Positions 8,744-17,098 of a DNA stretch of 64,000 nucleotides are shown piece after piece. The first letter of the stretch is position 1. The number at the start of each line of letters is the position of its first letter. The translations under genes were made by a program, and so were the position numbers. The notes beneath the pieces were generated by a model. It searched no databases. It saw only the letters and a program-made list of their open reading frames with translations, and was not told the DNA's origin. The stretch comes from Stigmatella ashevillena (GTDB taxonomy: Bacteria > Myxococcota > Myxococcia > Myxococcales > Myxococcaceae), in NCBI RefSeq assembly GCF_028368975.1, contig NZ_JAQNDM010000002.1, positions 6,628,425-6,692,424 on the forward strand, given 5' to 3'.

Positions 8744-9453
8744 CGCTTGCACCCCGTAACGACGATATTGAGGGTGGGCTCCAGGTCGATCAACGCGGCT
8801 TTGTGCGCTTGGGTGCTCACCCCAACGACGAATCCATAGCCACATGCCTCCGCAATGTCCCGCTCTTCCTTCAGCAACGGCAGTTCCTCCAGGATCGTCA
8901 TCCGCCGGATGAAGGCGTTGTACGTGTCAAATCGATGGGTCTTGATCTCCCACAGCACGCGCACGCCGACTTGCAGCGCATCAAAGCGCACACCGCCCAC
9001 GCGCACGTCCATTCCGGGATAACGGTTAGGCGGAAACTTGTCGGCGCACTCGTTATGCGGGTCATCCTCGCCAGCGTGAGGCACCGGGATGGGCTCGCAC
9101 TCAGAACGGCGGCGCTCCGCCGTCACCGGGGCAGGCGGGTCCCTCCTGTTCGCTTTGGACCCCTCCGGTGTAGGGTCCGCCTCCGGTTCCTGCGAGGCCC
9201 GAGGAGCGTCGCCGGCCCAAAGGCCCGGCTCCCGGGTGGGCGGCAACACGCGCTTGTGCGGGCTCCGCGGCAGGGGTTTGGGGCGAACCCACCCTGGCTG
9301 CCCGGGGGTGGGGAGGCCCGTGCCGGGCACAGGGGGTGGGCGCACAGGGGCCCAAGCGTAGGTCTCAGGCGCCTCTTGAGAGGTGGCGCACCCAGCGACG
9401 ACGACGGCCACGGCCACGGCTTGGCGGAGTGCGCTGCAAGTTCGGAAGTTCAT
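8740..9453 (-). CDS. DUF6310 lipoprotein with nuclease-like core
   Basis: A 237-residue protein starting at the ATG at 9453 (AAGGACGTGGA upstream). The signal peptide ends in a lipobox with Cys22 (VVAGC), so it should be a lipoprotein. Residues 30-115 form a Pro-rich, charged linker. The C-terminal 100 residues carry RFDAL (Asp158) and LWEIKTH (Glu169, Lys171), then a hydrophobic GFVVGVST strand. D-x10-ExK with a following strand matches the PD-(D/E)xK nuclease pattern, and four cysteines may add structure. The family is DUF6310 as I recall it; its biochemical role is not known to me. The gene overlaps the DUF5953 start, which fits an effector/immunity arrangement. Nuclease activity is inference. 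Confidence 0.7.
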   Translation of the reverse strand: MNFRTCSALRQAVAVAVVVAGCATSQEAPETYAWAPVRPPPVPGTGLPTPGQPGWVRPKPLPRSPHKRVLPPTREPGLWAGDAPRASQEPEADPTPEGSKANRRDPPAPVTAERRRSECEPIPVPHAGEDDPHNECADKFPPNRYPGMDVRVGGVRFDALQVGVRVLWEIKTHRFDTYNAFIRRMTILEELPLLKEERDIAEACGYGFVVGVSTQAHKAALIDLEPTLNIVVTGCKR

Positions 9454-9612
9454 TCCACGTCCTTTCAGCGAAGAGGGGAGCGGTGCGTGGCAAGGCGAGG
9501 CCAGTTCCCCTCGGGTGTCTGCCCGCATGCGCTGCCAGCTTGGGCCGGTGGCGCATGGGTCCGACAGCTCCAGCTTGGGCCGCGTTGGACAGCTCCAGCT
9601 CGGCCCGGAGTA

Positions 9613-9732
9613 GTGTTAAAGGCGCCCGCTGTGACCATTACCAGCCTCGCGTGGTACCGCAATGCCTTGTATGCCGCCGCAGGCAAGGATGGCATCTTCC
9701 GCCTGGAGCCCCATGGGCTCGAGAAGATCTAG
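9613..9732 (+). pseudogene. Short beta-propeller-like C-terminal fragment
   Basis: In the 366-base gap 9454-9819 the only coding-like stretch is about 39 codons ending at the TAG at 9730-9732. The translation (SLAWYRNALYAAAGKDGIF then RLEPHGLEKI) looks like the last blade of a beta-propeller. No matching upstream part is present, so it may be a leftover of a deleted gene, or a very short peptide from the GTG at 9613. Two imperfect copies of an ACAGCTCCAGCT motif lie just before it (about 9563-9600). Nothing else was recognised in this gap, which should also hold the promoter of the minus-strand lipoprotein gene. Confidence 0.3.
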
Positions 9733-9819
9733 GATGTTACACTCTACCGGCTGAGAGTGATTGGTGATCATCTCGCTGTCTCCCTGGTACACCTCTGCGC
9801 TGCATCCGATGGCTGGCGT

Positions 9820-11886
9820 CTACCGGGGCGGCTGCACCGCGAGGTACACCGTGCTCCAGAGCTGGGCGGCGTTGGACTCATCGACGAACCGGTCCTCCGC
9901 GATGGCCGCATCGGCGAACGAGGCGTACTGCGCCTGGCCATTCCGGGCCACCCAGCTCCAGAGCTCCCCAGTGTTGAGCGCGGAGGCGGACTGGATGACC
10001 TGCCACAGGGCGGTCTGGGCGGACCGGAGCGTGGTGACGGCCTCGGGCGAGAGGTCCGTCCGGGTCAGCTGACGCTCCAGCCCCGCCGCGAGCATGGCCT
10101 GCTGCCAGGACCAGATGACCGTGCCGTGGTAGTCGCCGCGGGTGAAGGTCTTGTGCAGCGAGGAGTCTGGCGCCGCGAGCGCCGTGCTGGCGACGACGAT
10201 GCCTGAGCCGGTGCGCAGCCCCGCCGGGAACGGCCGGAGGATGCGTCCCGCCGCCTCCGTCAGGAAGGCCTCGGGCGGTTGATTGAAGAGCATCAAGAAT
10301 CCGTCATCCGTGTTCATCACGGGCACCGGAGCCCCCGCTGCATCGAGGGACACGGCCCGGTAGGTGATGGGACCGGTGAGGGAGGCCACCGCGGGCGCGG
10401 GATCCAAGCCCACGCGGGTGGCATAGCTGCCCACGCGCTCCTGGGCCGTGGCCTGGTCGACCTGGACTTCGAAGAACCCCGCGGCCCGGGTTTCCCAGAC
10501 CTCCGCCATGGCGTTGAGGGCCGTGGCGCGGCCCGTGTCAGCACCCAGCAGCCCCGCCGCGTAGAGGCTGGCCGCGCCCCGCAGCGCCGCGGGGACGAGG
10601 GAGGCGTTGACGTCGAAAGGGTACTTGCCGAAGCCCAGGCCCGCGCCCGAGTCGCGCCAGTTGCCGACCTCGGGGTGGGTGATGGCCACCAGGTTGGAGG
10701 CGACCGGGTTCTGGCTGAAGGGCTGGGCCTTGCGGACGACGAGCTCGACGTTGCGCAGGACGGCGCTCTGATAGCTCTCACCCGACGGCGTCTTGCGGGC
10801 GAGGAACGCTTGGATGTGCCCCTGGCCGGCCGGGCTGGTGGCATAGGCCGCGAGAACGGCGGGGAGGATGAAGTCGCTGTCGACCATCTTGTAGTCGAGC
10901 CAGGGCGAGAACATGTCTCCCGGAGGAGGAGGGGGCGGCTCCTGGTTGCCGTTGCGGACGACCCAGGCGTAGTCCCCCAGCGCCTCCTCGTGGGCCACGG
11001 TGCCCTCCGGCCCGAGGCGGTCAATCACCGCGCCCAGGCCCGCCTCCATGACGGGGGGCTGGAGGACGGGCATGAGCATGCGCAGGGAGAGCAGCGTGTC
11101 GCGTCCGAAGTAGGTGAGGAAGCGCCAGGAGCCTGCCAGGAGCTTCTCCTGGTAGGAGAGGAAGGCGAGCGCGTGGAGGGCGGTCGGGTTGTTCGCGGCC
11201 TGGGCGGTGACCAGCTCGCCCAGGGGAATGGGCGTCAGCGGCGTGTAGTCGATCAGGGCCGTGGTGCGCAGGCGGATCTGCCCGCGGGGCCCTGCTCGGA
11301 AGACGAGCTGGCTTCCCTCCACGGCGCCGGTCGTCCCATCCAGGTACTCCAGCTTCAGTTGGATGTGGTGCTTCCCGTCGAGGCAGTTGAACGTGAGGGT
11401 ACTCGAAGAGGCGGCTTGCTGAAGCGAGGAGTCGAACTCCGGGGGAATGGTGGCCCCGTAGAAGTAGTCCCGGACGTTGCGGACATTGCCGAGGACGGCC
11501 TTCTTGATGCGCAGCAGCGAGGCATCGCTCGTCAGCACGGAGCGGACACCCCACAGGCCATTGGAGAGCTGAACGGGCTCCAGCGGGCCTTCCACCACCA
11601 GCTCCGTGGGCTGGGCGGGAGGATAGAACCAGACGCCGATGCCCGTGTTCTCGGCGGGGAAACCCCACACCACCCGTGGCGCCAGCCCCGAGGTGGTGAG
11701 CTGATGCGCGGCCACGGGGCCTTGGCGGAAAAAGGAATTCCGGACGTTGGCCTCCGTGATGTCGAACGCCAGCACCTCCCCAGCAGGCGTCTCGGGGGGC
11801 GAGGGGGTCTCCCGGCAGGAGAGGGTCATCAGCAGGCACAGGGCAGGACACGCACGGAGCAGAAGCAGGAGACACCGCTGGAGCAT
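9820..11886 (-). CDS. Six-hairpin glycosidase-like lipoprotein
   Basis: A 688-residue exported protein. The signal peptide ends at a LMTLSC lipobox (Cys near residue 24). An N-terminal beta-rich domain (about 30-220) precedes an alpha-helical catalytic-like domain with FGRDTLLSLRMLMP, a GTVAHEEALGDYAW segment and a late RGDYHGTVIWSWQQ segment. Aromatic-rich helices with a central FGRDT resemble the (alpha/alpha)6 fold of glycogen-debranching and related glycoside hydrolases. Substrate and EC class cannot be read. It is probably anchored on the cell surface or in the periplasm and degrades or trims oligosaccharides. It is divergent from the cyclase at 12088; about 200 bases separate the starts and I see no clear promoter element in them. 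Confidence 0.7.
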   Translation of the reverse strand: MLQRCLLLLLRACPALCLLMTLSCRETPSPPETPAGEVLAFDITEANVRNSFFRQGPVAAHQLTTSGLAPRVVWGFPAENTGIGVWFYPPAQPTELVVEGPLEPVQLSNGLWGVRSVLTSDASLLRIKKAVLGNVRNVRDYFYGATIPPEFDSSLQQAASSSTLTFNCLDGKHHIQLKLEYLDGTTGAVEGSQLVFRAGPRGQIRLRTTALIDYTPLTPIPLGELVTAQAANNPTALHALAFLSYQEKLLAGSWRFLTYFGRDTLLSLRMLMPVLQPPVMEAGLGAVIDRLGPEGTVAHEEALGDYAWVVRNGNQEPPPPPPGDMFSPWLDYKMVDSDFILPAVLAAYATSPAGQGHIQAFLARKTPSGESYQSAVLRNVELVVRKAQPFSQNPVASNLVAITHPEVGNWRDSGAGLGFGKYPFDVNASLVPAALRGAASLYAAGLLGADTGRATALNAMAEVWETRAAGFFEVQVDQATAQERVGSYATRVGLDPAPAVASLTGPITYRAVSLDAAGAPVPVMNTDDGFLMLFNQPPEAFLTEAAGRILRPFPAGLRTGSGIVVASTALAAPDSSLHKTFTRGDYHGTVIWSWQQAMLAAGLERQLTRTDLSPEAVTTLRSAQTALWQVIQSASALNTGELWSWVARNGQAQYASFADAAIAEDRFVDESNAAQLWSTVYLAVQPPR

Positions 11887-12087
11887 GGTTGCAGCTCGCT
11901 TTCGCGTTGAGAGGCGGGGAGCTTGGGTCCAGCCAGAGCCCCGGAATCAAGGCACTCCGCGTTGAAGCGGTCCTCGAATTGTCTTCCAGTGGAACCGGTC
12001 AATTCCGTCGGGTTTGGGCACCCGGTATCATCCGCGGGGCAGGCACCCGGTCTCGTGTCCGAGGCCGTCTGGAACAGGGGGAGCGTC

Positions 12088-15000
12088 TTGGAGTGCTTTC
12101 GTTGCAGGTCCTCCGGTCCAGCGGATGCCGCCTATTGCTACCGGTGTGGCAGCGCCCTCTCGGCGCATGCCCACGCGCCGGGCGGGACGCGCCGGATGCT
12201 CACGGTGTTGTTCTCGGATCTCTCGGGCTACACCGCCATGAACGAGGTGTTGGACCCCGAGGAGGTGTCCGAGGTGCTCGGCCGCATCAAGGACGGGGCC
12301 CGCCGCATCGTCGAGGCGCATGGCGGCGTGGTGAATCAATTCGTGGGCGACGAGGTGATGGCCCTCTTCGGCATGCCGTCCGCACACGAGGATGACGCGC
12401 GCCGGGCGGTCAGCTCCGCGTTGGAAATGCACCGCTTCGTCAGCGAGCTGAGCGCCGAGGTGGCTCCCCGCCTGGGGCGCGCGTTGCATCTGCACACCGG
12501 CCTCACGACGGGCACCGTCCTGGTGAGGCCCAGCGACTTCCGGGATGGGCTCTACAGCGTCACCGGCGACACGGTGAACACGGCCGCGCGTCTGCTCTCG
12601 AAGGCCGAGCAGGATGAGATCCTCATTGGCGCTCCGACCTCCCGTTTGGCCGCGCCCTTCTTCCAATTGAAGGAGCGCGAGCCGCTGGAGCTGAAGGGCA
12701 AGGCCCAGCGGGTTTCCGCCTACCGCGTGCTGGGACCGGCGGCGGCGCGGACCTCCTTCGAGGTCTCGCAGCGGCGAGGGCTGACGGCCTATATCGGTCG
12801 GCAGAACGAGCTGAAGCAGCTCCAAGGCTTGCTCGCGCGCACCGTCGCCGGCGAGCACACGGCCGTCACCGTGTCGGGGCCGCCGGGGCTGGGAAAGAGC
12901 CGGCTGCTCCACGAGGTGGAGCACCGGGCGCTCCAGTGGGGGATGTTGGTGCTGCATGGCCGCTGTGAGGCCTACGGCAGCGTCACGCCCTACCAGCCCT
13001 TCCTGCATGTGCTCCGGGACCTGCTGGGATTGACCGAGGAGGGCACGTCCCGGGAGGTGCGGGCCCGGGTCGATGCCGCCGTCCGGGTGCTGGAGAACGC
13101 CGAGTTGGAGCGGCGCCTGCCCTTTCTGCTGCACCTGTTGTCCCTGAATACGGGGCAGAGCATGGCCCCGGGGGGCCTGGAGGGAGATCAGCTCCGCCGC
13201 GAGCTGGCCGAGACGCTCCGGGTGCTCCTCCATGGGCTCGCGCACCGCTTGCCGGTGCTGTTGATGCTGGAGGACTGGCATTGGGCGGACGCGGCCTCGG
13301 ATGCGGCCTTGCGCTACCTGGTGGGCTCCATCGAGGGCTTTCCGGTGATGTTCCTGGTGAACCACCGCGACGATTACACCCCGCGCTGGGGCAGCGTGCA
13401 TCCCCTGGCGCTCCGGCTGAGCCCGCTCCAGCCAGAAGAGACCGCGTCCATGGTGCGGGCGCTGTTGGGAGGGGCGGGCACGTTGCCCCAGCGGTTGTTC
13501 GCGATGGTGCATGAGCGCACGGGGGGCAACCCCTTCTTCATCGAGGAGGTCTGCCGGGCCCTGCGCGAGGGCGAGGAGGTGGTGCTCGGGGAGGAGGGGC
13601 CCCGGTTGACCCGCGAGCTCACCCGGCTCGATGTGCCGGACAGCGTGCAGGCGGTGGTGCGCGCGCGCATCGACCGGCTGGGGGCTCCCGAGGCGGAGGT
13701 GCTGGCGCTGGCCGCGGTTGTGGGAACCGACGTCCCCCTCCGGTTGCTGGAGCGGCTCGTGGATGCTCCCGAGCAGCTCCCCGCTCTGCTGGAGCGGCTG
13801 AAGGCCGCGGAGATGCTCTGGGAGGATGGGGTGGGCCGGGAGCAGACGTACCGCTTCAAGCACCTCATCATCCATGACGTGGCCTATGGCTCGCAGATGC
13901 TCAGCCAGCGCCGTGGGCTGCACATTCGCGTGGGCGAAGTGCTGGAGGAGCTCTCCGCCATCCGGCCCATGGAGCACTTCGAGGCACTGGCCCACCACTA
14001 TGGAAGGGGCGAGCAGTACGGCAAGGCCTCGCTCTACGCCGAGCTGGCGGGGGACAAGGCGGCCCAGTCGCACGCGCTGGAGACCGCGCGCCGGCAATAC
14101 GAGCGGGCCCTGGAGTTCCTCCAGAAGCTGGATCAGACCCAGGAACTGCTGCGCCGCCGCGTGGAGCTGGTCATCCGCTGGAGCAAGGCCGCCCTCTACA
14201 AGCCCTCCACGCGGCAGGTGAATGCGCTGGAGGAGTGCTATGCCATCTGCCTGGAGATCGGCTACCCGAAGGGGGCCATCCGGTGCGGGTTCTGGGCAGG
14301 CTTTCTCCAGTATGCCCTGGGCAACCAGGCCGAGGCGGTGTGGCACCTGGAGCGTGTGCTTCCCCTGGCCCGTGAGCTGGGAGATGGGCAGATGGTGGCG
14401 CAGATCCATCTCAGCCTGGGGCAGAGCTTCGCGGTCTCGACCGAGTACCAGCAGGCGCTGGAGTGTTTCTCGAAGGGCATGGCCTTCCCGCCCACGTTCG
14501 GCGTGGAGGTCCACGCGGCGAAAGCCTATGCGATGGGCTACCTGGGCATGCTGCATGGAGACCAGGGCCGCTTCGATGAGGGCTACCGGTGTCTGGAAGA
14601 GGGACTGCGGATTGCCCGGACGCTGGGACGGCGCTCGCTGGAGGGCTCGGTGGTGACCCTCCAGGCCATGGTGCGGCTGTGGCAGGGGGACTGGAACGCC
14701 TGTCTGGAAGCGGCGCTGTGGTTGCGCTCAGAGGCGGAGCGGATGGGCGTCCCCTTCATCACCGCCATGAGCAAGACGGTGGAGGGCTTCGCGCGCTTTC
14801 ACCTCTCGGGGGGGGCCGCGTCCATCGCGCTCTTGAGTGAGGCGGTGTCCTGGTTGGAGGAGAATGACACCCGGCTGGCCCTCTCGTGGAATCAGGCGTG
14901 TCTGGCCGAGGCGCTGGCGCTGGAAGGCAGGGGGGATGAGGCTCGGCGCCAAGCGGACCGGGCACTGACCCGCGCGCTCTCCGGGGATCGGCGGGGAGAG

Positions 15001-15297
15001 GCGATGGCGCACCGGGCCCTGGGGCTGGCCGCCGCGCGCAGCTACCTGCCGGACCATGCCCGGGCCTTGGAGCACCTGGAGAAGAGCATCGAGGTGGCCC
15101 GCAGGAAGGAGTCCCCGCGCGAAGAGGCCATCTCCCGCTTCCGGATGGCGGAGAGCCTCCGGGCCCTGGGCCGTCGCGACGAGGCGGCCCATCAGCTCGG
15201 GCTATCGCTCCCACGGCTCGAGGAGATGAACATGGCCTGGTACCGCCAGCAGGCCCACGCGCTTCGGGAAGGGCTCGTCGAGGCCTGCGCGCGGTGA
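12088..15297 (+). CDS. Class III nucleotide cyclase with STAND ATPase and TPRs
   Basis: A 1069-residue signalling protein. I place the start at the TTG at 12088, preceded by GGGGGAG, because the protein then opens with a zinc ribbon (Cys3, Cys6, Cys17, Cys20) as in this family; frames starting near 11923 add unrelated sequence. The class III cyclase domain spans about 35-215, with metal-binding Asp44 (FSDLSG) and Asp88 (VGDEVM). A STAND/AAA ATPase follows (Walker A GPPGLGKS at 264-271; Walker B-like LLMLEDWHWAD later). The second half consists of tetratricopeptide-type helices. Expected in the cytoplasm, making cAMP or cGMP in response to protein partners bound by the repeats. No membrane segment. 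It ends 71 bases before a convergent gene. Confidence 0.9.
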   Translation: MECFRCRSSGPADAAYCYRCGSALSAHAHAPGGTRRMLTVLFSDLSGYTAMNEVLDPEEVSEVLGRIKDGARRIVEAHGGVVNQFVGDEVMALFGMPSAHEDDARRAVSSALEMHRFVSELSAEVAPRLGRALHLHTGLTTGTVLVRPSDFRDGLYSVTGDTVNTAARLLSKAEQDEILIGAPTSRLAAPFFQLKEREPLELKGKAQRVSAYRVLGPAAARTSFEVSQRRGLTAYIGRQNELKQLQGLLARTVAGEHTAVTVSGPPGLGKSRLLHEVEHRALQWGMLVLHGRCEAYGSVTPYQPFLHVLRDLLGLTEEGTSREVRARVDAAVRVLENAELERRLPFLLHLLSLNTGQSMAPGGLEGDQLRRELAETLRVLLHGLAHRLPVLLMLEDWHWADAASDAALRYLVGSIEGFPVMFLVNHRDDYTPRWGSVHPLALRLSPLQPEETASMVRALLGGAGTLPQRLFAMVHERTGGNPFFIEEVCRALREGEEVVLGEEGPRLTRELTRLDVPDSVQAVVRARIDRLGAPEAEVLALAAVVGTDVPLRLLERLVDAPEQLPALLERLKAAEMLWEDGVGREQTYRFKHLIIHDVAYGSQMLSQRRGLHIRVGEVLEELSAIRPMEHFEALAHHYGRGEQYGKASLYAELAGDKAAQSHALETARRQYERALEFLQKLDQTQELLRRRVELVIRWSKAALYKPSTRQVNALEECYAICLEIGYPKGAIRCGFWAGFLQYALGNQAEAVWHLERVLPLARELGDGQMVAQIHLSLGQSFAVSTEYQQALECFSKGMAFPPTFGVEVHAAKAYAMGYLGMLHGDQGRFDEGYRCLEEGLRIARTLGRRSLEGSVVTLQAMVRLWQGDWNACLEAALWLRSEAERMGVPFITAMSKTVEGFARFHLSGGAASIALLSEAVSWLEENDTRLALSWNQACLAEALALEGRGDEARRQADRALTRALSGDRRGEAMAHRALGLAAARSYLPDHARALEHLEKSIEVARRKESPREEAISRFRMAESLRALGRRDEAAHQLGLSLPRLEEMNMAWYRQQAHALREGLVEACAR

Positions 15298-15368
15298 GGG
15301 GGAACCCCCAGGGTGGCCGGGAAGCTGATGGTCGACATCATCCCGCAGGCCTCCCCCCGCGCGGCCCG

Positions 15369-17033
15369 TCAGTAGGGCCGTGGTGCGGCGTAATACTCCA
15401 GCCGGGGCAGGTAGCCCATGGGCGTGACCGTGAGAGGCGTATAAGTCAGGGGGGCCGATGGGACGAATTCTTCATGGGTTGTCGTCAGGTAACGGTTTGA
15501 GCCGACAGACTTATACAGGCGGAGTGAAGGGCCCGAGGGGGGAGGCACCGCGTCGGCGTAGACGTAGCCTTCGACCTCATGCATCGCGTAGCCCGCGGGA
15601 GTCGAGACACCGCTGCTGCCCACCAGGGTGATGAATTTGCGGGGAATGTCCGTGTCACGGAAGCGCTGCAAGGGGCTGACCGTGACGCCCTCGAAGAGGT
15701 GCGAGGGGGTTTCCAGTTTGAACAGGGGGCCCTCGTAGCTGTCGTCGAGGCCATCGTCCGCGAGCCGATAGTTCGCGGAATCCAGAAAGACGGAGGGATC
15801 CGGCAGGTAGATGGTGGTGAGCGGATGATCCTGCGGGCTGATGATGATTTTGGACGTGGTGAGGTAGGCACCCGTGGTGATGTGCTGGAACCGGTAGAGC
15901 GCGGCATCCAGGAATTTGGAATAGGAGAACAGCACGGCGCCTTGCTGGATCAGCTCGTCCCGGGTGTAGTCCTCACAGTATTTGGCCGAGGGGGCATCGG
16001 GATTGCGAGGATCGGCCAGGCGGTGGGTCAGCTCGCTCTCGTCATGGTCGGCGATGCACGTGCCACGGAGCGGGAGCGTGGACCAGCGCTTCTTGGTCAG
16101 ACACATCGCCTGGGCGCGAACCCGTGAGGGCAGCGTCGAGGAGGTGATGGGCTGTTGGGTGGCTGTGTCCACGAGGGCCCAGGCGGCCTCGAAGAAGTAA
16201 TCCTCGCGCACGGGGCCCCCTGCGACACGGACCTGTCCGGACGCATCGGTTTGAGCAGGCACGTTCCCGGAATGGTAGAGGGTGATGGGCGTGCCACTGA
16301 GGGTGTTGGGGGTGGCCTCGCCGCAGTAGTCCGCGGACGCCATGGAGGTGCAAGTCACATGGTGGCGGAGCGCGTCCTGGTGTGAGAGGGAGAGCGCGGT
16401 GCCATCGATGCGAGGGTCATTGCTCTGCCAGGGCGGGTAGCCCAACTCCACGCATTTGGCGGCCACGCCCCCCAAGGTGGGCGCCTCCACCCGGGGCAAG
16501 CACGCGAAGGCAAAAGTGACCGAGTTGTTGACGGAGAGGGTGCTGCCGTTCCAGAGGCCAGGAAGGGCCAGGGCCCATTGGTCCTCCGGCCCCCCCGGGC
16601 ACAGCGCGCCCGTCCCCAGGCTGGGGGAGGAGTATTCGACCTTGTACTCCCAGACGGTGGCGGAAGGACTGGCGGAGGGGCCGGCGTAGCGGTTGATGTG
16701 AGGCTGCGCACCGGTGATCCGGAACGTCACCAGCTCGTTTGCAAGGGTGTGGGTGAAGCTCACGTTGACAAAGGCACTGCCTGCCATGCCTGAGCTGACC
16801 TGCCGGAGCTGCCCCCGGTCGATGCTCACTCCGGGGAGGGCGCCACTTGCCAGAGAAGCCGTCGACAGCGCGATGTTGGGCCTTTCGAGCCTGCCCCGCG
16901 CGGTGCCATGCAAGAGCCTGCCCTGGTCTGGAATCTTGCCCTCCCCCAAGGCGGGGGGCGCCGCGGCCAAGAGTCCCCAGACGGCGGTGAGCAGGGCCCT
17001 GTTCTGCCAGTGCCTCGTGTCCTTGCGATTCAT
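15369..17033 (-). CDS. Exported ADYC-domain protein (copy 1)
   Basis: A 554-residue protein with a clear signal peptide (first 30 residues, cleavage after PALG). The central domain contains SADYCG (ADYC at 234-237) and several paired cysteines, the hallmark of the ADYC domain found in myxobacteria. The C-terminal third holds three or four repeats of the form LYRFQHITTGAYLTTS with Tyr/Phe cores, resembling DUF5648-type carbohydrate-binding-like repeats. No catalytic motif is visible. It is a close paralogue of the next upstream gene, with 65 bases between them. Probably secreted or on the outer surface; function unknown. RBS AAGAGG precedes the ATG at 17033. Confidence 0.8.
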   Translation of the reverse strand: MNRKDTRHWQNRALLTAVWGLLAAAPPALGEGKIPDQGRLLHGTARGRLERPNIALSTASLASGALPGVSIDRGQLRQVSSGMAGSAFVNVSFTHTLANELVTFRITGAQPHINRYAGPSASPSATVWEYKVEYSSPSLGTGALCPGGPEDQWALALPGLWNGSTLSVNNSVTFAFACLPRVEAPTLGGVAAKCVELGYPPWQSNDPRIDGTALSLSHQDALRHHVTCTSMASADYCGEATPNTLSGTPITLYHSGNVPAQTDASGQVRVAGGPVREDYFFEAAWALVDTATQQPITSSTLPSRVRAQAMCLTKKRWSTLPLRGTCIADHDESELTHRLADPRNPDAPSAKYCEDYTRDELIQQGAVLFSYSKFLDAALYRFQHITTGAYLTTSKIIISPQDHPLTTIYLPDPSVFLDSANYRLADDGLDDSYEGPLFKLETPSHLFEGVTVSPLQRFRDTDIPRKFITLVGSSGVSTPAGYAMHEVEGYVYADAVPPPSGPSLRLYKSVGSNRYLTTTHEEFVPSAPLTYTPLTVTPMGYLPRLEYYAAPRPY

Positions 17034-17098
17034 GCGTTCAGCCTCTTGAAGCGTGAGTTCTCAGCGGCTCACCAGCAGGCGTCTCTTTGCGCGGTATG

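Noticed and set aside
10279-11910. 543-codon frame opposite the glycosidase-like gene
   Set aside because: Antisense shadow with runs of Arg, Gly and Glu, no domain, no ribosome site.
12028-14556. 842-codon antisense frame over the cyclase gene
   Set aside because: High-GC shadow; the plus-strand protein has clear cyclase and STAND motifs.
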